From Rahnella aceris (GTDB taxonomy: Bacteria; Pseudomonadota; Gammaproteobacteria; Enterobacterales; Enterobacteriaceae): a stretch of 64,000 bases of DNA. The stretch spans positions 62,001 to 126,000 of the forward strand of contig NZ_JAADJV010000004.1 of assembly GCF_011684115.1 (NCBI RefSeq), written 5' to 3'. How positions within the stretch are numbered: the first letter of the stretch is position 1; each line of letters starts with the position of its first letter. Both the position numbers and the translations under genes were made by a program. Of the stretch, positions 40,011 to 49,545 are shown piece by piece. The notes under the pieces were generated by a model. The model was given only the letters and a program-made list of their open reading frames with translations, was not told the origin of the DNA and ran no database searches.

Positions 40011-41273
40011 TTAACGGGTGAGGATTAAGGTCGGAGTGATGAAAATCACCAACTCACGCCGCTGTTCATTGGTGTATTGGTGTTTAAACAAAGAACCGAC
40101 CACCGGAATGTCACCCAGGACAGGGACTTTCGTATCCGTTTTTTGGTTTTTACGCTGGAATATCCCGCCGAGTACGATCGTTTCCCCGTTTTTTACCGTC
40201 ACCTGGGTTTTTATTTCCTGCTTATCGATCGCCAGCGCCTCGCCTTCGGACTGTTTGATACTTCGCCCCGGCATGTTCTGGCTAATCTGCAACGCCAGTT
40301 GAATACGCCCGTCACGCTGAATTTTCGGCATGACTTCCATTCCCAGCACCGCTTCTTTGAATTCGATCGACGTGCTGCCACTCGCCCCGCTGGAAACCTG
40401 ATACGGGATTTCCGTTCCCTGTTTAATACTGGCAGTCTGCATATGCGCCGTCAGCAGCCGCGGGCTGGCAATAATATCGACCTTATCTTCCTGCTCAAGC
40501 GCCGTCAGTTCGAGATCAAGGATCCGCCCGCTGATGTGTGCAAGATTGAAGCCGGCAGTAAATATCGGATTTTCGACCGGCATTCCCATACTGAAATTGT
40601 TCATGCGCACCGCTTTTGTAATGGGTTCCTCCCCGGTAAATCCCCAGCGCACTCCAAGTTCGCGCAGGCTTTCGCTGTTCATGGTGACGATATGCGCCGC
40701 CAGCTGGACCTGCTGGAGGGGTAAATCCATCTCCTTTACCCACGGTGCCACCACATCCAGCGCCGCCTGCGTGTCACGTAACAATAGCGTATTGGTGCGG
40801 GTATCTGCAGAAGCATTGCCTTTTTGCGACAACAGCGATCCTTTCTGAGCGTTCAGGCTAAGCGCCGTCTCTTTCGCATCCGCATATTGCAAAGGGACGG
40901 TGAGGCTGATCAGCGGGCTTTGCAGCGCCTGCTGATCGGCGGCATCTTTTATCCGCTGTTGTACAACCTGCGGGTCTTCTTCAGGCGACACCAATAAAAC
41001 GTTGCCCTGCAACTGACTGGTGAGATGGTTCATTTGCAGAATGATGTCGAGCGCCTGCTGCCACGGCACATCTTTGAGTTTCACACTTATCTGCCCGTCC
41101 AAACCCGGTGCGGTGACCAGATTCAGTTGCCGGGCATCCGCCAGCGCCTGCAATACCAAGCCGACCGGCGAGGACTGAAACTCCAGCGAAATCAGCGGTG
41201 GCGTACCGGCTTTCACCGGGCTAAGACATAAACACAGCAAAAACAGCACAATCCGTTTATTTACGTATTTCAT
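40011..41273 (-). CDS. hofQ: HofQ secretin (DNA-uptake outer-membrane channel)
   Basis: PilQ-type secretin, 420 aa (E. coli HofQ 412), thought to carry DNA taken up as a nutrient in E. coli. Signal peptide MKYVNKRIVLFLLCLCLSPVKA, then N-terminal domains (VKLKDVPWQQALDIILQMN) and the C-terminal secretin ring with VPVLGDIPVVGSLFKHQ and ELVIFITPTLI. It overlaps the previous gene by one base (TAATG). Confidence 0.93.
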   Translation of the reverse strand: MKYVNKRIVLFLLCLCLSPVKAGTPPLISLEFQSSPVGLVLQALADARQLNLVTAPGLDGQISVKLKDVPWQQALDIILQMNHLTSQLQGNVLLVSPEEDPQVVQQRIKDAADQQALQSPLISLTVPLQYADAKETALSLNAQKGSLLSQKGNASADTRTNTLLLRDTQAALDVVAPWVKEMDLPLQQVQLAAHIVTMNSESLRELGVRWGFTGEEPITKAVRMNNFSMGMPVENPIFTAGFNLAHISGRILDLELTALEQEDKVDIIASPRLLTAHMQTASIKQGTEIPYQVSSGASGSTSIEFKEAVLGMEVMPKIQRDGRIQLALQISQNMPGRSIKQSEGEALAIDKQEIKTQVTVKNGETIVLGGIFQRKNQKTDTKVPVLGDIPVVGSLFKHQYTNEQRRELVIFITPTLILTR

Positions 41274-42133
41274 TATTTTCCTTTCCCTGGAGAATCATTA
41301 CCTTTACCCAGCCTGATAATCTGACGCTGTAAGCCGCAACGTGCGTCACTGAGGCTAAGTTCAACCTGCACACTGCTGAGCACTTCAACCGTCCATTGCG
41401 GCATCCCAACGAGTGAACCTGTTTCGACTTTATTCCAGCGCCCCTGCGGAGAAAGCAGCCAGCCATAACGTTGCCCTCCGACATCTGAAATCCCGCTTAA
41501 CAGCCATTCAGATAACGGAGAAACACCAGCACAGTCGGGTGTCTGTGGCGTATTAAACGGATCACGCACGGCTTTCGACGCGACGACACCGCTAACAAAC
41601 TCCGCCGCTGGCGCAGTTTGTGTCAGTAACACTGATGCTTTCATCCCACCACTACCGGTGGTATGCAGATTCAGCTCGCTAAACGCAGGCTGTTCGGGAC
41701 GTTGCAACAGCGCATGAAGAAAATGCATCAGTTCGGTAAAAGTCACCTGCAATTGCAATTCACCCTGCGGTTCTTGTTTCGGTTGCGAAACGGGTTGCCA
41801 GCGAATCAGCACCGCCTGAGAGTCTTTCAGTGGCCGGGAAAACGCTTGCTCCAGAGGCAGGCTTTTGCGCAGTGATGTCGCATTACCGGCCAGTTCCTGA
41901 TCCAGTCTTTCCAGTGGAATCATGCGCATTAGCGTCACCTGAGCCAGGGAAAGGGTCTGTTGTGCGATGTCAATCTCCCGTTTCAGGGTTTCCTGTTGCT
42001 GCCATAATCCGCGCAATCCGAACTGATACAGCGTTAAAACCATCATCACTAAACATGCGGTCAGAATGAATACCCGCTGCCAGCCGGGTTTTTCCATCAG
42101 CGGTTCAATACGCTCTGATAGAAAACCGGTCAT
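41273..42133 (-). CDS. HofO-HofP fused pilus-assembly protein
   Basis: A single 286-aa frame covering what are two genes in E. coli (HofO 146 aa, HofP 134 aa). Residues 1-185 form a PilO-like part with one membrane helix (about 22-40) and a periplasmic helix. Residues from VRDPFNTPQTPDC (189) on resemble HofP, whose E. coli counterpart starts MRDPFKPPEDLC after its signal. SEWLLSGISDVGGQRYGWLL and RWNKVETGS continue the match. No stop or frame change occurs at the junction. It overlaps hofN by 4 nt (ATGA). Confidence 0.85.
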   Translation of the reverse strand: MTGFLSERIEPLMEKPGWQRVFILTACLVMMVLTLYQFGLRGLWQQQETLKREIDIAQQTLSLAQVTLMRMIPLERLDQELAGNATSLRKSLPLEQAFSRPLKDSQAVLIRWQPVSQPKQEPQGELQLQVTFTELMHFLHALLQRPEQPAFSELNLHTTGSGGMKASVLLTQTAPAAEFVSGVVASKAVRDPFNTPQTPDCAGVSPLSEWLLSGISDVGGQRYGWLLSPQGRWNKVETGSLVGMPQWTVEVLSSVQVELSLSDARCGLQRQIIRLGKGNDSPGKGK

Positions 42134-42693
42134 TGCGGTACTTCCGGCGCAGGCAGTGGCCTTTCAGCGCGAAACTGCGTTTTCATCACGAAGCTCAGAT
42201 TCTGGTTGGGCTGTTGCTGTACATCAGAAAGACTGACCTTGCTGAGCAAGTCTCCTGCCGACAGCATGTCGCTCAATGCCAGAATGTCGTGGTACAACCG
42301 CCCTTCACCTTTTAACGTCAGCATTCCCTGATATTCTGTCAGCTCAGTCAGCCACAGTTCTTCGGGCATCTTTAACGCCAGCAGCTCCAATAATTGCAGA
42401 TAGTCCCGGCTCCGCTGCACACGCTGGTGGCTCAAAAGGCGTGCTTCAGTCAGAACCTTTACCTGTGCTGAAGCGGCCTCCACACGACGCTGCTGAAGCA
42501 TAATCTTTTGAATGCCTGAATTTAGCGCTGACAGCTTCACCTGCAATAACGTCCGCTCCTGCGCAATGAAAGCGGCCAGAAGCCAGGCACAGACCACCAC
42601 AGAGACCGGAAACGAAACGAAAATCTTCAGCCAGCAACGCATCCGCTTTTGACGGCGCAGCTTTCGCCACGGTAATAAATTGACCTGGAGCAT
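42130..42693 (-). CDS. hofN: HofN, PilN-like pilus-assembly protein
   Basis: A 187-aa bitopic inner-membrane protein (E. coli HofN 179). The ATG at 42693 (MLQVNLLPWRKLRRQKRM) overlaps the hofM stop as TGATG and gives the family's typical INLLPWR beginning; the longer frame adds 53 unrelated residues. A membrane helix follows (FVSFPVSVVVCAWLLAAFIA), then a PilN-like periplasmic domain. Confidence 0.92.
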   Translation of the reverse strand: MLQVNLLPWRKLRRQKRMRCWLKIFVSFPVSVVVCAWLLAAFIAQERTLLQVKLSALNSGIQKIMLQQRRVEAASAQVKVLTEARLLSHQRVQRSRDYLQLLELLALKMPEELWLTELTEYQGMLTLKGEGRLYHDILALSDMLSAGDLLSKVSLSDVQQQPNQNLSFVMKTQFRAERPLPAPEVPQ

Positions 42694-43532
42694 CAGTAAT
42701 CCGCCTGACGAATAGCCAGCCCGATGGCGGGCGCAAATGCACCGGGATTCGCAGGCAAAGGCGCGGACAATTGCGCGATTGCGCTTAATGGCGACCAGCA
42801 TTGCATTACCGCAGATGGCGATTCGCCACTGAAATAGTCCTCCGCGTGGCATAATGCGGCCGCGCGATACTGTGTGCGGATCTTCTGAGAAATTGAGGTT
42901 TCAGTCATGGCCTCTGCGTGATCCAGCAAGCCAAACTGGAACGGCAAGCTGTGCGGCGAAGCCCAGAGAAAGGCATCGTCAAGGGGATGAATCAGCAATG
43001 CATCACCCGGAACGCCGGCAGCACAGGCCGCCATCTGAAGTGCGCAAGGGGCCAGTTCAATAGCATCCGGAAACAACCGTGCCTGCACCATGCATCGCAC
43101 CCACTGTTCAATTTCCTGCTGCCTTGCGGCTGTAACCACCAACTGATTATCACCATGAGGATCAGCCCGGTAGTCCATCACCAGATGTTCCATGCCGAGG
43201 GGGAATTGTTTCGCGGCGTTAGCGAAAATAAACGCACTGCGCTGCGGCTCACCCAACCGGGCATCGGGCGCGGCCATTCGCTGTTGCATAATACGTTGTG
43301 CAGGAAGGCTTATTCGTAATGAAAAAGACGTCGGCAGCGTTTTTCGCCAGCACGATAAAAGGGCGATCAGCGGCGCGGTCTCATGTAATATCCCCTCCCG
43401 CAATGTGAAAGGAGGCAAAGGATGCTGCCACCAGTGACGTAATTGCCAGCCATGACGCCGCCGCTGAACGGCGATCGCACGGGCAAAACCGGCTTGAATA
43501 TCCAGACCTACCTGCCATGCTTGTAGTCGCAT
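42693..43532 (-). CDS. hofM: HofM, PilM-like pilus-assembly protein
   Basis: A 279-aa cytoplasmic actin-fold-like protein (E. coli HofM 259), first gene of the hofM-N-(OP)-Q operon and divergent from mrcA. It starts MRLQAWQVGLDIQAGFARAI and ends with the family-like GAFAPAIGLAIRQADY. It is expected to recruit HofN at the membrane. Sequence similarity to E. coli is modest, so the call leans on order and ends. Confidence 0.9.
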   Translation of the reverse strand: MRLQAWQVGLDIQAGFARAIAVQRRRHGWQLRHWWQHPLPPFTLREGILHETAPLIALLSCWRKTLPTSFSLRISLPAQRIMQQRMAAPDARLGEPQRSAFIFANAAKQFPLGMEHLVMDYRADPHGDNQLVVTAARQQEIEQWVRCMVQARLFPDAIELAPCALQMAACAAGVPGDALLIHPLDDAFLWASPHSLPFQFGLLDHAEAMTETSISQKIRTQYRAAALCHAEDYFSGESPSAVMQCWSPLSAIAQLSAPLPANPGAFAPAIGLAIRQADY

Positions 43533-43653
43533 TTTCGCCCAATCTCCATATCGTCAGGTAAATAAAAGAACGTATCCATGTTGCTGGCTTGCCTTTATAC
43601 TACCGCGCGGTTGTTTATAAACTGCCCAATTGACACTTAATGGGAAATCTCAG

Positions 43654-46209
43654 GTGAAGTTCGTAAAGTATTTATTGATTCTTGCAGTGTGTTGCATTTT
43701 GCTGGGAGCCGCCTCGATCTTCGGTTTGTATAAATATATCGAGCCACAGCTACCCGATGTCGCCACGCTTAAAGACGTGCGCTTGCAAACACCAATGCAA
43801 GTTTTCAGTGCCGAGGGTGATTTAATCGCTCAATATGGTGAAAAGCGCCGTATCCCACTGAAACTCGACCAGATCCCACCGGAACTGGTGCATGCGTTTA
43901 TCGCGACAGAAGACAGTCGTTTCTATGAACATCACGGCGTGGACCCGATCGGTATTTTCCGTGCGGCTTCCGTTGCGCTGGTGTCCGGCCACGCCTCACA
44001 GGGCGCGAGTACCATTACTCAGCAACTGGCCCGTAACTTCTTCCTGAGTCCTGAACGCACGCTGACCCGTAAAATCAAGGAAGCATTTCTGGCCATCCGC
44101 ATTGAGCAGATGATGTCCAAAGATGAAATCCTTGAGCTGTATCTGAATAAGATCTATCTCGGTTATCGCGCTTATGGCGTGGGTGCCGCTGCACAGGTTT
44201 ACTTCGGGAAAAATGTCAACCAACTGACACTCAGTGAAATGGCGGTGATTGCCGGTCTGCCAAAAGCACCGTCAACCTTCAATCCGCTGTATTCTCACGA
44301 TCGTTCCCTGGCGCGTCGCAACACCGTACTGGTGCGTATGCTGGATGAGAAATACATCACGCAGGCCCAGTACGATCAGGCGCGTGCTGAGCCGCTGGTG
44401 GCGAATTATCATGCTCCACATATCGAGTTTTCTGCGCCGTATCTGACCGAAATGGTGCGTCAGGAGATGGTGAAACGTTATGGCGACAACGCTTATAACG
44501 ATGGCTACATGGTTTACACCACCATTACCAAGAAAACCCAGCTGGCCGCGCAGGAAGCCCTGCGCACCAACGTGCTCAATTACGATATGCGCCACGGTTA
44601 CCGTGGCCCGTCAAATCAGTTATGGAAAGTGGGTGAACCTGCGTGGGATCAGGACAAGATTGTTCAGTCGCTGAAAACCCTGCCAGTGTATGGCCCGCTG
44701 TTCCCGGCCGTTATCACCGCAACGGACGACGCTCAGGCGACGGCAACGATGTCCAACCGCGCGGTCATCAGCCTGCCATTCAGCGGCATGCGCTGGGCGC
44801 GACCTTACCGTAATGACAATGCTCAGGGCCCGACTCCGAAAAAAGTCACTGACGTGGTGCGCCCTGGTCAGCAAGTTTGGGTACGTAAAGTGGGTGATGA
44901 CTGGTGGCTGGCGCAGGTGCCTGATGTCAACTCAGCCATCGTTTCACTCAATCCAAACGACGGTGCCATTGAAGCGCTGGTCGGCGGGTTTGACTTCAAC
45001 CAGAGTAAGTTTAACCGCGCCAATCAGGCGGTTCGTCAGCTCGGTTCGAACATCAAACCTTTCCTGTATACCGCAGCAATGGATAAAGGCCTGACGCTGG
45101 CGACTATCCTGAATGACATGCCAATCACCCGCTGGGATGCCGGTGCCGGTACCGACTGGCGGCCGAAGAACTCCCCGCCAACGTATTACGGTCCGATCCG
45201 TTTACGTCAGGGTCTGGGCGAGTCTAAAAACGTGGTGATGGTGCGTGCGATGCGTGCGATGGGTGTGGATTACGCGGCTGAATATCTGCAGCGTTTTGGC
45301 TTCCCGGCGGCGAACATTGTTCATTCCGAATCACTGGCATTGGGTTCTGCTTCATTCACTCCGTTACAGGTGGTGCGCGGTTACGCCACACTGACCAACG
45401 GCGGTTATCTGGTTGACCCGTATTTCATCACCAAAATCGTGGATGAATCCGGCCAGGTTCAGTTTGAAGCCAAACCTAAAATCGCCTGCCGTACCTGTAA
45501 TATTCCGGTTATTTATGGGGATACGCAGAAATCTGCCGTGCTGTCGGATGACAACGTAGAAAATGTTGCTACGTCCACCATCAATAACAATACCAGTGTG
45601 CCAACGCCACAACTTGAGCAGGTTCCGCCGAACTCGCCACAGGTTGATGCCGCACAGCAATACGCACCGCATGTGATCAGTACTCCTCTGTCATTCCTGA
45701 TCAGTGATGCACTGAACTCCAACATCTTCGGGGAACCGGGCTGGATGGGGACGGGCTGGCGCGCAGGACGCGACCTGAAACGTCACGACATTGGCGGCAA
45801 AACCGGGACAACCAACAGCTCGAAAGATGCCTGGTTCTCCGGATATGGTCCTGACGTGGTGACATCAGTCTGGATTGGCTTTGACGATCACCGTCGTGAT
45901 TTGGGCCGTTCGACGGCTTCCGGTGTCATCCCGGATCAAATCTCCGGTGCCGAAGGCGGCGCGAAAAGTGCTCAGCCAGCCTGGGATGATTACATGAAAG
46001 CCGTGCTGGAAGGAGTGCCGGAACAGCCACAGACTCCGCCTCCGGGTGTGGTGACCGTCACTATCGATAAGAGTACCGGTAAGCTTTCTGACGGCGGCGG
46101 TAACAGTCGCCCGGAATACTTTATCGACGGGACTCAGCCGACAGAACATGCTGTGCATGAGGTCGGAACAACCATCATGGATAACGGTCAGGAACACGAA
46201 CTGTTCTGA
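43654..46209 (+). CDS. mrcA: Penicillin-binding protein 1A
   Basis: Bifunctional peptidoglycan glycosyltransferase/transpeptidase, 851 aa (E. coli 850). The start is GTG at 43654 (KFVKYLLILAVCC follows) with GGGA upstream, as in E. coli. Order: membrane anchor, GT51 domain with ATEDSRFYEHHGVDP and GASTITQQLARNFF, an OB-like insert, then transpeptidase motifs SNIKPF (SxxK), SKN in GESKNVVMVR and KTGTTNSSKD. Divergent from hofM. Confidence 0.98.
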   Translation: MKFVKYLLILAVCCILLGAASIFGLYKYIEPQLPDVATLKDVRLQTPMQVFSAEGDLIAQYGEKRRIPLKLDQIPPELVHAFIATEDSRFYEHHGVDPIGIFRAASVALVSGHASQGASTITQQLARNFFLSPERTLTRKIKEAFLAIRIEQMMSKDEILELYLNKIYLGYRAYGVGAAAQVYFGKNVNQLTLSEMAVIAGLPKAPSTFNPLYSHDRSLARRNTVLVRMLDEKYITQAQYDQARAEPLVANYHAPHIEFSAPYLTEMVRQEMVKRYGDNAYNDGYMVYTTITKKTQLAAQEALRTNVLNYDMRHGYRGPSNQLWKVGEPAWDQDKIVQSLKTLPVYGPLFPAVITATDDAQATATMSNRAVISLPFSGMRWARPYRNDNAQGPTPKKVTDVVRPGQQVWVRKVGDDWWLAQVPDVNSAIVSLNPNDGAIEALVGGFDFNQSKFNRANQAVRQLGSNIKPFLYTAAMDKGLTLATILNDMPITRWDAGAGTDWRPKNSPPTYYGPIRLRQGLGESKNVVMVRAMRAMGVDYAAEYLQRFGFPAANIVHSESLALGSASFTPLQVVRGYATLTNGGYLVDPYFITKIVDESGQVQFEAKPKIACRTCNIPVIYGDTQKSAVLSDDNVENVATSTINNNTSVPTPQLEQVPPNSPQVDAAQQYAPHVISTPLSFLISDALNSNIFGEPGWMGTGWRAGRDLKRHDIGGKTGTTNSSKDAWFSGYGPDVVTSVWIGFDDHRRDLGRSTASGVIPDQISGAEGGAKSAQPAWDDYMKAVLEGVPEQPQTPPPGVVTVTIDKSTGKLSDGGGNSRPEYFIDGTQPTEHAVHEVGTTIMDNGQEHELF

Positions 46210-46226
46210 TGCCTGAGCTGTAAAGC

Positions 46227-46264
46227 AAAAAGCCGGTCTGCGTAATGCATGACCGGCTTTTTTA
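46227..46264. terminator. Bidirectional terminator between mrcA and nudE
   Basis: Perfect 12-bp stem AAAAAGCCGGTC / GACCGGCTTTTT (46227-46238 with 46251-46262) with T-runs on both strands, between convergent genes. Confidence 0.92.
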
Positions 46265-46283
46265 ATGATGTTTTATCGCAGGC

Positions 46284-46841
46284 TCAGCGGGCATTGCGCA
46301 TCAGAAACTCATGCGCCAGAAATAACGCACTCACGTTGCGGGCTTCGCAAAAATCGGGATGTTGCAACAGTTCCATCATGCGTGACACCGGCCAGCGCGT
46401 TTGTGGCAAAGGTTCCGGCTCATCACCTTCCAGGCTTTTCATATACAAATCTTTAGCAATGACGATATTCATGCGACTGGAGAAGTAAGAAGGTGCCATG
46501 GTCAGTTTTGCCAGCACGTCAAAGTGCCGTGCACCGTAGCCCACTTCTTCCATCAGTTCCCGGTTCGCCGCCTCAAGCACACCTTCACCCGGATCAATCA
46601 GGCCCTTGGGAAAACCCAGCTCGTAGCTTTCAATCCCAACGGCATATTCCTGAATTAACAACAGCTCATCATCAATGATCGGTACAATCATCACCGCTTC
46701 ACGATCGGAAGGACGCATGCGTTCATACACGCGTTCAGCGCCATTGCTGAATGTCAGATCAACAGATTCGATGGTGAATAATCGCGAACGGGCTACGGTT
46801 TCCACCTTCGTAATTTTCGGTTTTTGCAGGTGTTGTGTCAT
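46284..46841 (-). CDS. nudE: ADP compounds hydrolase NudE
   Basis: Nudix hydrolase for ADP-ribose, NADH and diadenosine polyphosphates. 185 aa (E. coli 186). The Nudix box is seen as GLIDPGEGVLEAANRELMEE (about residues 90-110), continuing VGYGA. Convergent with mrcA, as in E. coli. Confidence 0.96.
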   Translation of the reverse strand: MTQHLQKPKITKVETVARSRLFTIESVDLTFSNGAERVYERMRPSDREAVMIVPIIDDELLLIQEYAVGIESYELGFPKGLIDPGEGVLEAANRELMEEVGYGARHFDVLAKLTMAPSYFSSRMNIVIAKDLYMKSLEGDEPEPLPQTRWPVSRMMELLQHPDFCEARNVSALFLAHEFLMRNAR

Positions 46842-47283
46842 CTCATCCCCAACTTATTATTCACCTGACCAGAGGTGTTCTAATGGGTTCGTTTGTCTGT
46901 TCAAAAGCCGCTACCGGTAGTCATTGTGCGTTAAGGAGCGTCAGCATCGCAATCTTTACTGAAAAACTGTCTTTGTCCTGCCTATTTCCCGTTCAAAATG
47001 TCACTAAATAATCGCCGTTAATCGCGCAAAAAAAACACGTTGACTCATGGCTGTCACATTTTTGCTTTAACAAAAACACTCTCACTTAAAAATAGGATTA
47101 TACCGATACCCGTTAATTCCCAAATGCAGGTATCCTCTAGCGTGGTATTTTTGTGCACGCGATTCAGGTTAACAATAATAAAATTCCTATCAAAAAGCAC
47201 CCATGCGCAGAATGTGCATTTCGTTATATGTATAATACTTTCACAGAGTTGACGTAAGTCACCCACGTCTGAACGGGGATCGG
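46842..47283. promoter_or_regulatory. nudE/igaA divergent intergenic region
   Basis: 442 nt without a convincing gene. A consensus -10 TATAAT lies at 47231-47236, 48 nt before igaA, with no strong -35. Short frames within it lack ribosome sites and family resemblance. Confidence 0.4.
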
Positions 47284-49431
47284 ATGAGCACAGTAGTCGT
47301 GACACTGGTGTTGTTGTGTATCGCAATTATTGCCACAGCGTCTTATTTTTGGCTCGTATTGCGTCGCCGCCAACGCGGCGAGTCAGTCGTGCGTTTTTCC
47401 ACACCCAGTCAGCGCAAACTCTCCCAGAAAGAACGCGACGCAGTAGAACGCTATCTGCGACAAAATGAAGGCCTCGGCCAGACACCGATCACCCACCGCA
47501 ATAATCTGATTATCCTGCGAGATAAACTGACGCTGACCACCAAAAGCGAAAATGTTTATAGCCTGACCCGCGCGATCACCCGTTATGGGGTGGCGAGCGA
47601 AGATCCTAACAAATGGCGTTACTTCCTCGATTCTACTGAAATTCACCTGCCGCCATTCTGGGAGCAATACATTGCTCAGGAAAACCAGGTCGAGCTGATC
47701 AAAACACAGACTCTGCCGCTGGTGATTTCACTCAACGGTCATACGCTGACCGAGCACGTTTACGAAGGCCCGGCGCCGGTTTCGGCGGTGATACCTTCTC
47801 AGCCGCAAAATGCGTCTATCCGTCATGAAGAAAGCGAGCATATTGAACTGGTCAAAGTGCGTCGCGAAACACGTGAAGAGCATGCGCTGACCCGTTCGAA
47901 TGGTGTAAAAGAAGCGCTGGCTGTTTCCGCTATTCTGCTTCTGCTTTTCATCACACTGCAAAGTCCGGTGATATTTCTGCCCTGGTTGCTGGTGATTTCG
48001 GCAGGATTAGCCGCCTGGGTTATCTGGCGGTTTGTGTCTGAACGTTTAGGTAAAAATCGTAAGGAAATTCATTGCCTGCGCGGCTTACCTAAACGCTGGG
48101 GTTTGTTCGGTGAATCCAAACAAGGTGATATCAGCAATATTTCGCTCGGTGCGGTAGACCTGATTTATCCGCCTCACTGGCAGCCCTATATTGGTCGTGA
48201 TCTCGGACAGCCAACGGACGTGGAAGTCTATATGAACAGCCACGTTGTCCGCCAGGGAAGCTATCTGACACTGCACGAGGAAGTGAAAAGATTCCCGCTC
48301 CAGCAGTGGGGAAGAAACCTGGTGCTCGCCACCAGCGCCTTCCTCTTGCTGCTGGCGTTACTGGTTTATGTGCCGCTTGGCCTGCCGCTCAAACTCAGCG
48401 TAGCCTGGCTGCAAGGTGCACAAAGTTCGCAGGTTAACAGCGTACAGGAACTGGAAAAGGCTGCCCTGCGCGTCGGCGACACCCTGAAAGTTCAGGGTAC
48501 CGGCATGTGTTATGTGCCACCGGCGGCCAGCCGTTCTGCATCCGGTTTTATGCCTTTTGATTGTTCCGCGATTTACTGGAATACCGCGACGCCGCTGCCG
48601 GTGCCGCAGTCAGAAATTATTGATGCAGCTACAGCGCTGCAAACCACGGTGAACAACCAGCTGCATCCCGGCCAGAACCAAACCCCCGAGCAAAACATTA
48701 ACCCGCAACTGGCCACCGCCATCGAGAAATCCGGGATGATCCTGCTTGATGATTTCGCGGATATCGTGCTGAAAACCGAAACGCTATGCGGAAACAGTAA
48801 CGATTGTGTTCGTCTGAAAAATGCGCTGGTGAATCTGGGCAATTCGAGCAACTGGAATTCGCTGGTGAAGCGGGCAAAAGCAGGCACATTGCAGGGGATT
48901 AACGTTCTGCTGCGTCCGGTCAGCGCGCAATCGCTGAGTGAACTGGTGAATAACGCAACGTCTTCTTTCTTTGTTCAGGAAACCCGTCGCGCCGCTGACA
49001 GCCTTAACAGCCCGCCACCGGGCGGATTCTTGATCAGTAACGATGAAGGACGCCAGTTGATTGAAATGCCCACGCCTCCGGTCAGCGTGTTTGCTAACCC
49101 GCCTCAGGAGCAGTGGAAGCAACTGCAACAATTATCGACACTCCTGCTACATACACCGTTCAGTGCGCAGGGCGTGATCACCAGTATCAGCATTGATGCC
49201 AACGGAACCCGTCACATTTCGTTGCACAGCGAGCCGGATATCTCAACGCTCTGGCGCTATCTGGGCACCAGCTTATTACTGTTACTGTTAATCGGTGTTC
49301 TGGCGGTCAATCTCGTGCTGTTTACCCGCCGTTTCATCAAAGATAAGCGCAGAATCGACGATATTCAGCAATATTATAACTCCTGCTTTCATCCCACATT
49401 AATGCCAATCCCCGTGCAAAAACTGGGCTGA
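47284..49431 (+). CDS. igaA: IgaA, inner-membrane inhibitor of the Rcs phosphorelay
   Basis: Restrains Rcs signalling through RcsD and is essential in rcs+ enterics. 715 aa (E. coli YrfF 711). Membrane segments: N-terminal (VVTLVLLCIAIIATASYFWL), a pair near residues 205-255, one near 345-365 (LVLATSAFLLLLALLVYVPL), then a large periplasmic domain with four cysteines (CYVPP, DCSAIYW, CGNSNDC), and a last helix near 655-675 (LGTSLLLLLLIGVLAVNLVL). Confidence 0.96.
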   Translation: MSTVVVTLVLLCIAIIATASYFWLVLRRRQRGESVVRFSTPSQRKLSQKERDAVERYLRQNEGLGQTPITHRNNLIILRDKLTLTTKSENVYSLTRAITRYGVASEDPNKWRYFLDSTEIHLPPFWEQYIAQENQVELIKTQTLPLVISLNGHTLTEHVYEGPAPVSAVIPSQPQNASIRHEESEHIELVKVRRETREEHALTRSNGVKEALAVSAILLLLFITLQSPVIFLPWLLVISAGLAAWVIWRFVSERLGKNRKEIHCLRGLPKRWGLFGESKQGDISNISLGAVDLIYPPHWQPYIGRDLGQPTDVEVYMNSHVVRQGSYLTLHEEVKRFPLQQWGRNLVLATSAFLLLLALLVYVPLGLPLKLSVAWLQGAQSSQVNSVQELEKAALRVGDTLKVQGTGMCYVPPAASRSASGFMPFDCSAIYWNTATPLPVPQSEIIDAATALQTTVNNQLHPGQNQTPEQNINPQLATAIEKSGMILLDDFADIVLKTETLCGNSNDCVRLKNALVNLGNSSNWNSLVKRAKAGTLQGINVLLRPVSAQSLSELVNNATSSFFVQETRRAADSLNSPPPGGFLISNDEGRQLIEMPTPPVSVFANPPQEQWKQLQQLSTLLLHTPFSAQGVITSISIDANGTRHISLHSEPDISTLWRYLGTSLLLLLLIGVLAVNLVLFTRRFIKDKRRIDDIQQYYNSCFHPTLMPIPVQKLG

Positions 49432-49436
49432 AAACC

Positions 49437-49461
49437 ACCGGGTGTCCCTGCGCCACCCGGT
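49437..49461. repeat. Hairpin between igaA and yrfG
   Basis: Stem ACCGGGTG / CACCCGGT just after the igaA stop, without a T-run. It may protect the igaA mRNA end. Confidence 0.4.
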
Positions 49462-49545
49462 CAGATTATGCTACCCTGACGCCCTTCCCTGCTTTCATCT
49501 GTTCGCCCCTGCGGTTTCTCACAGCCGCAAGAACCTGGAGTCTTC

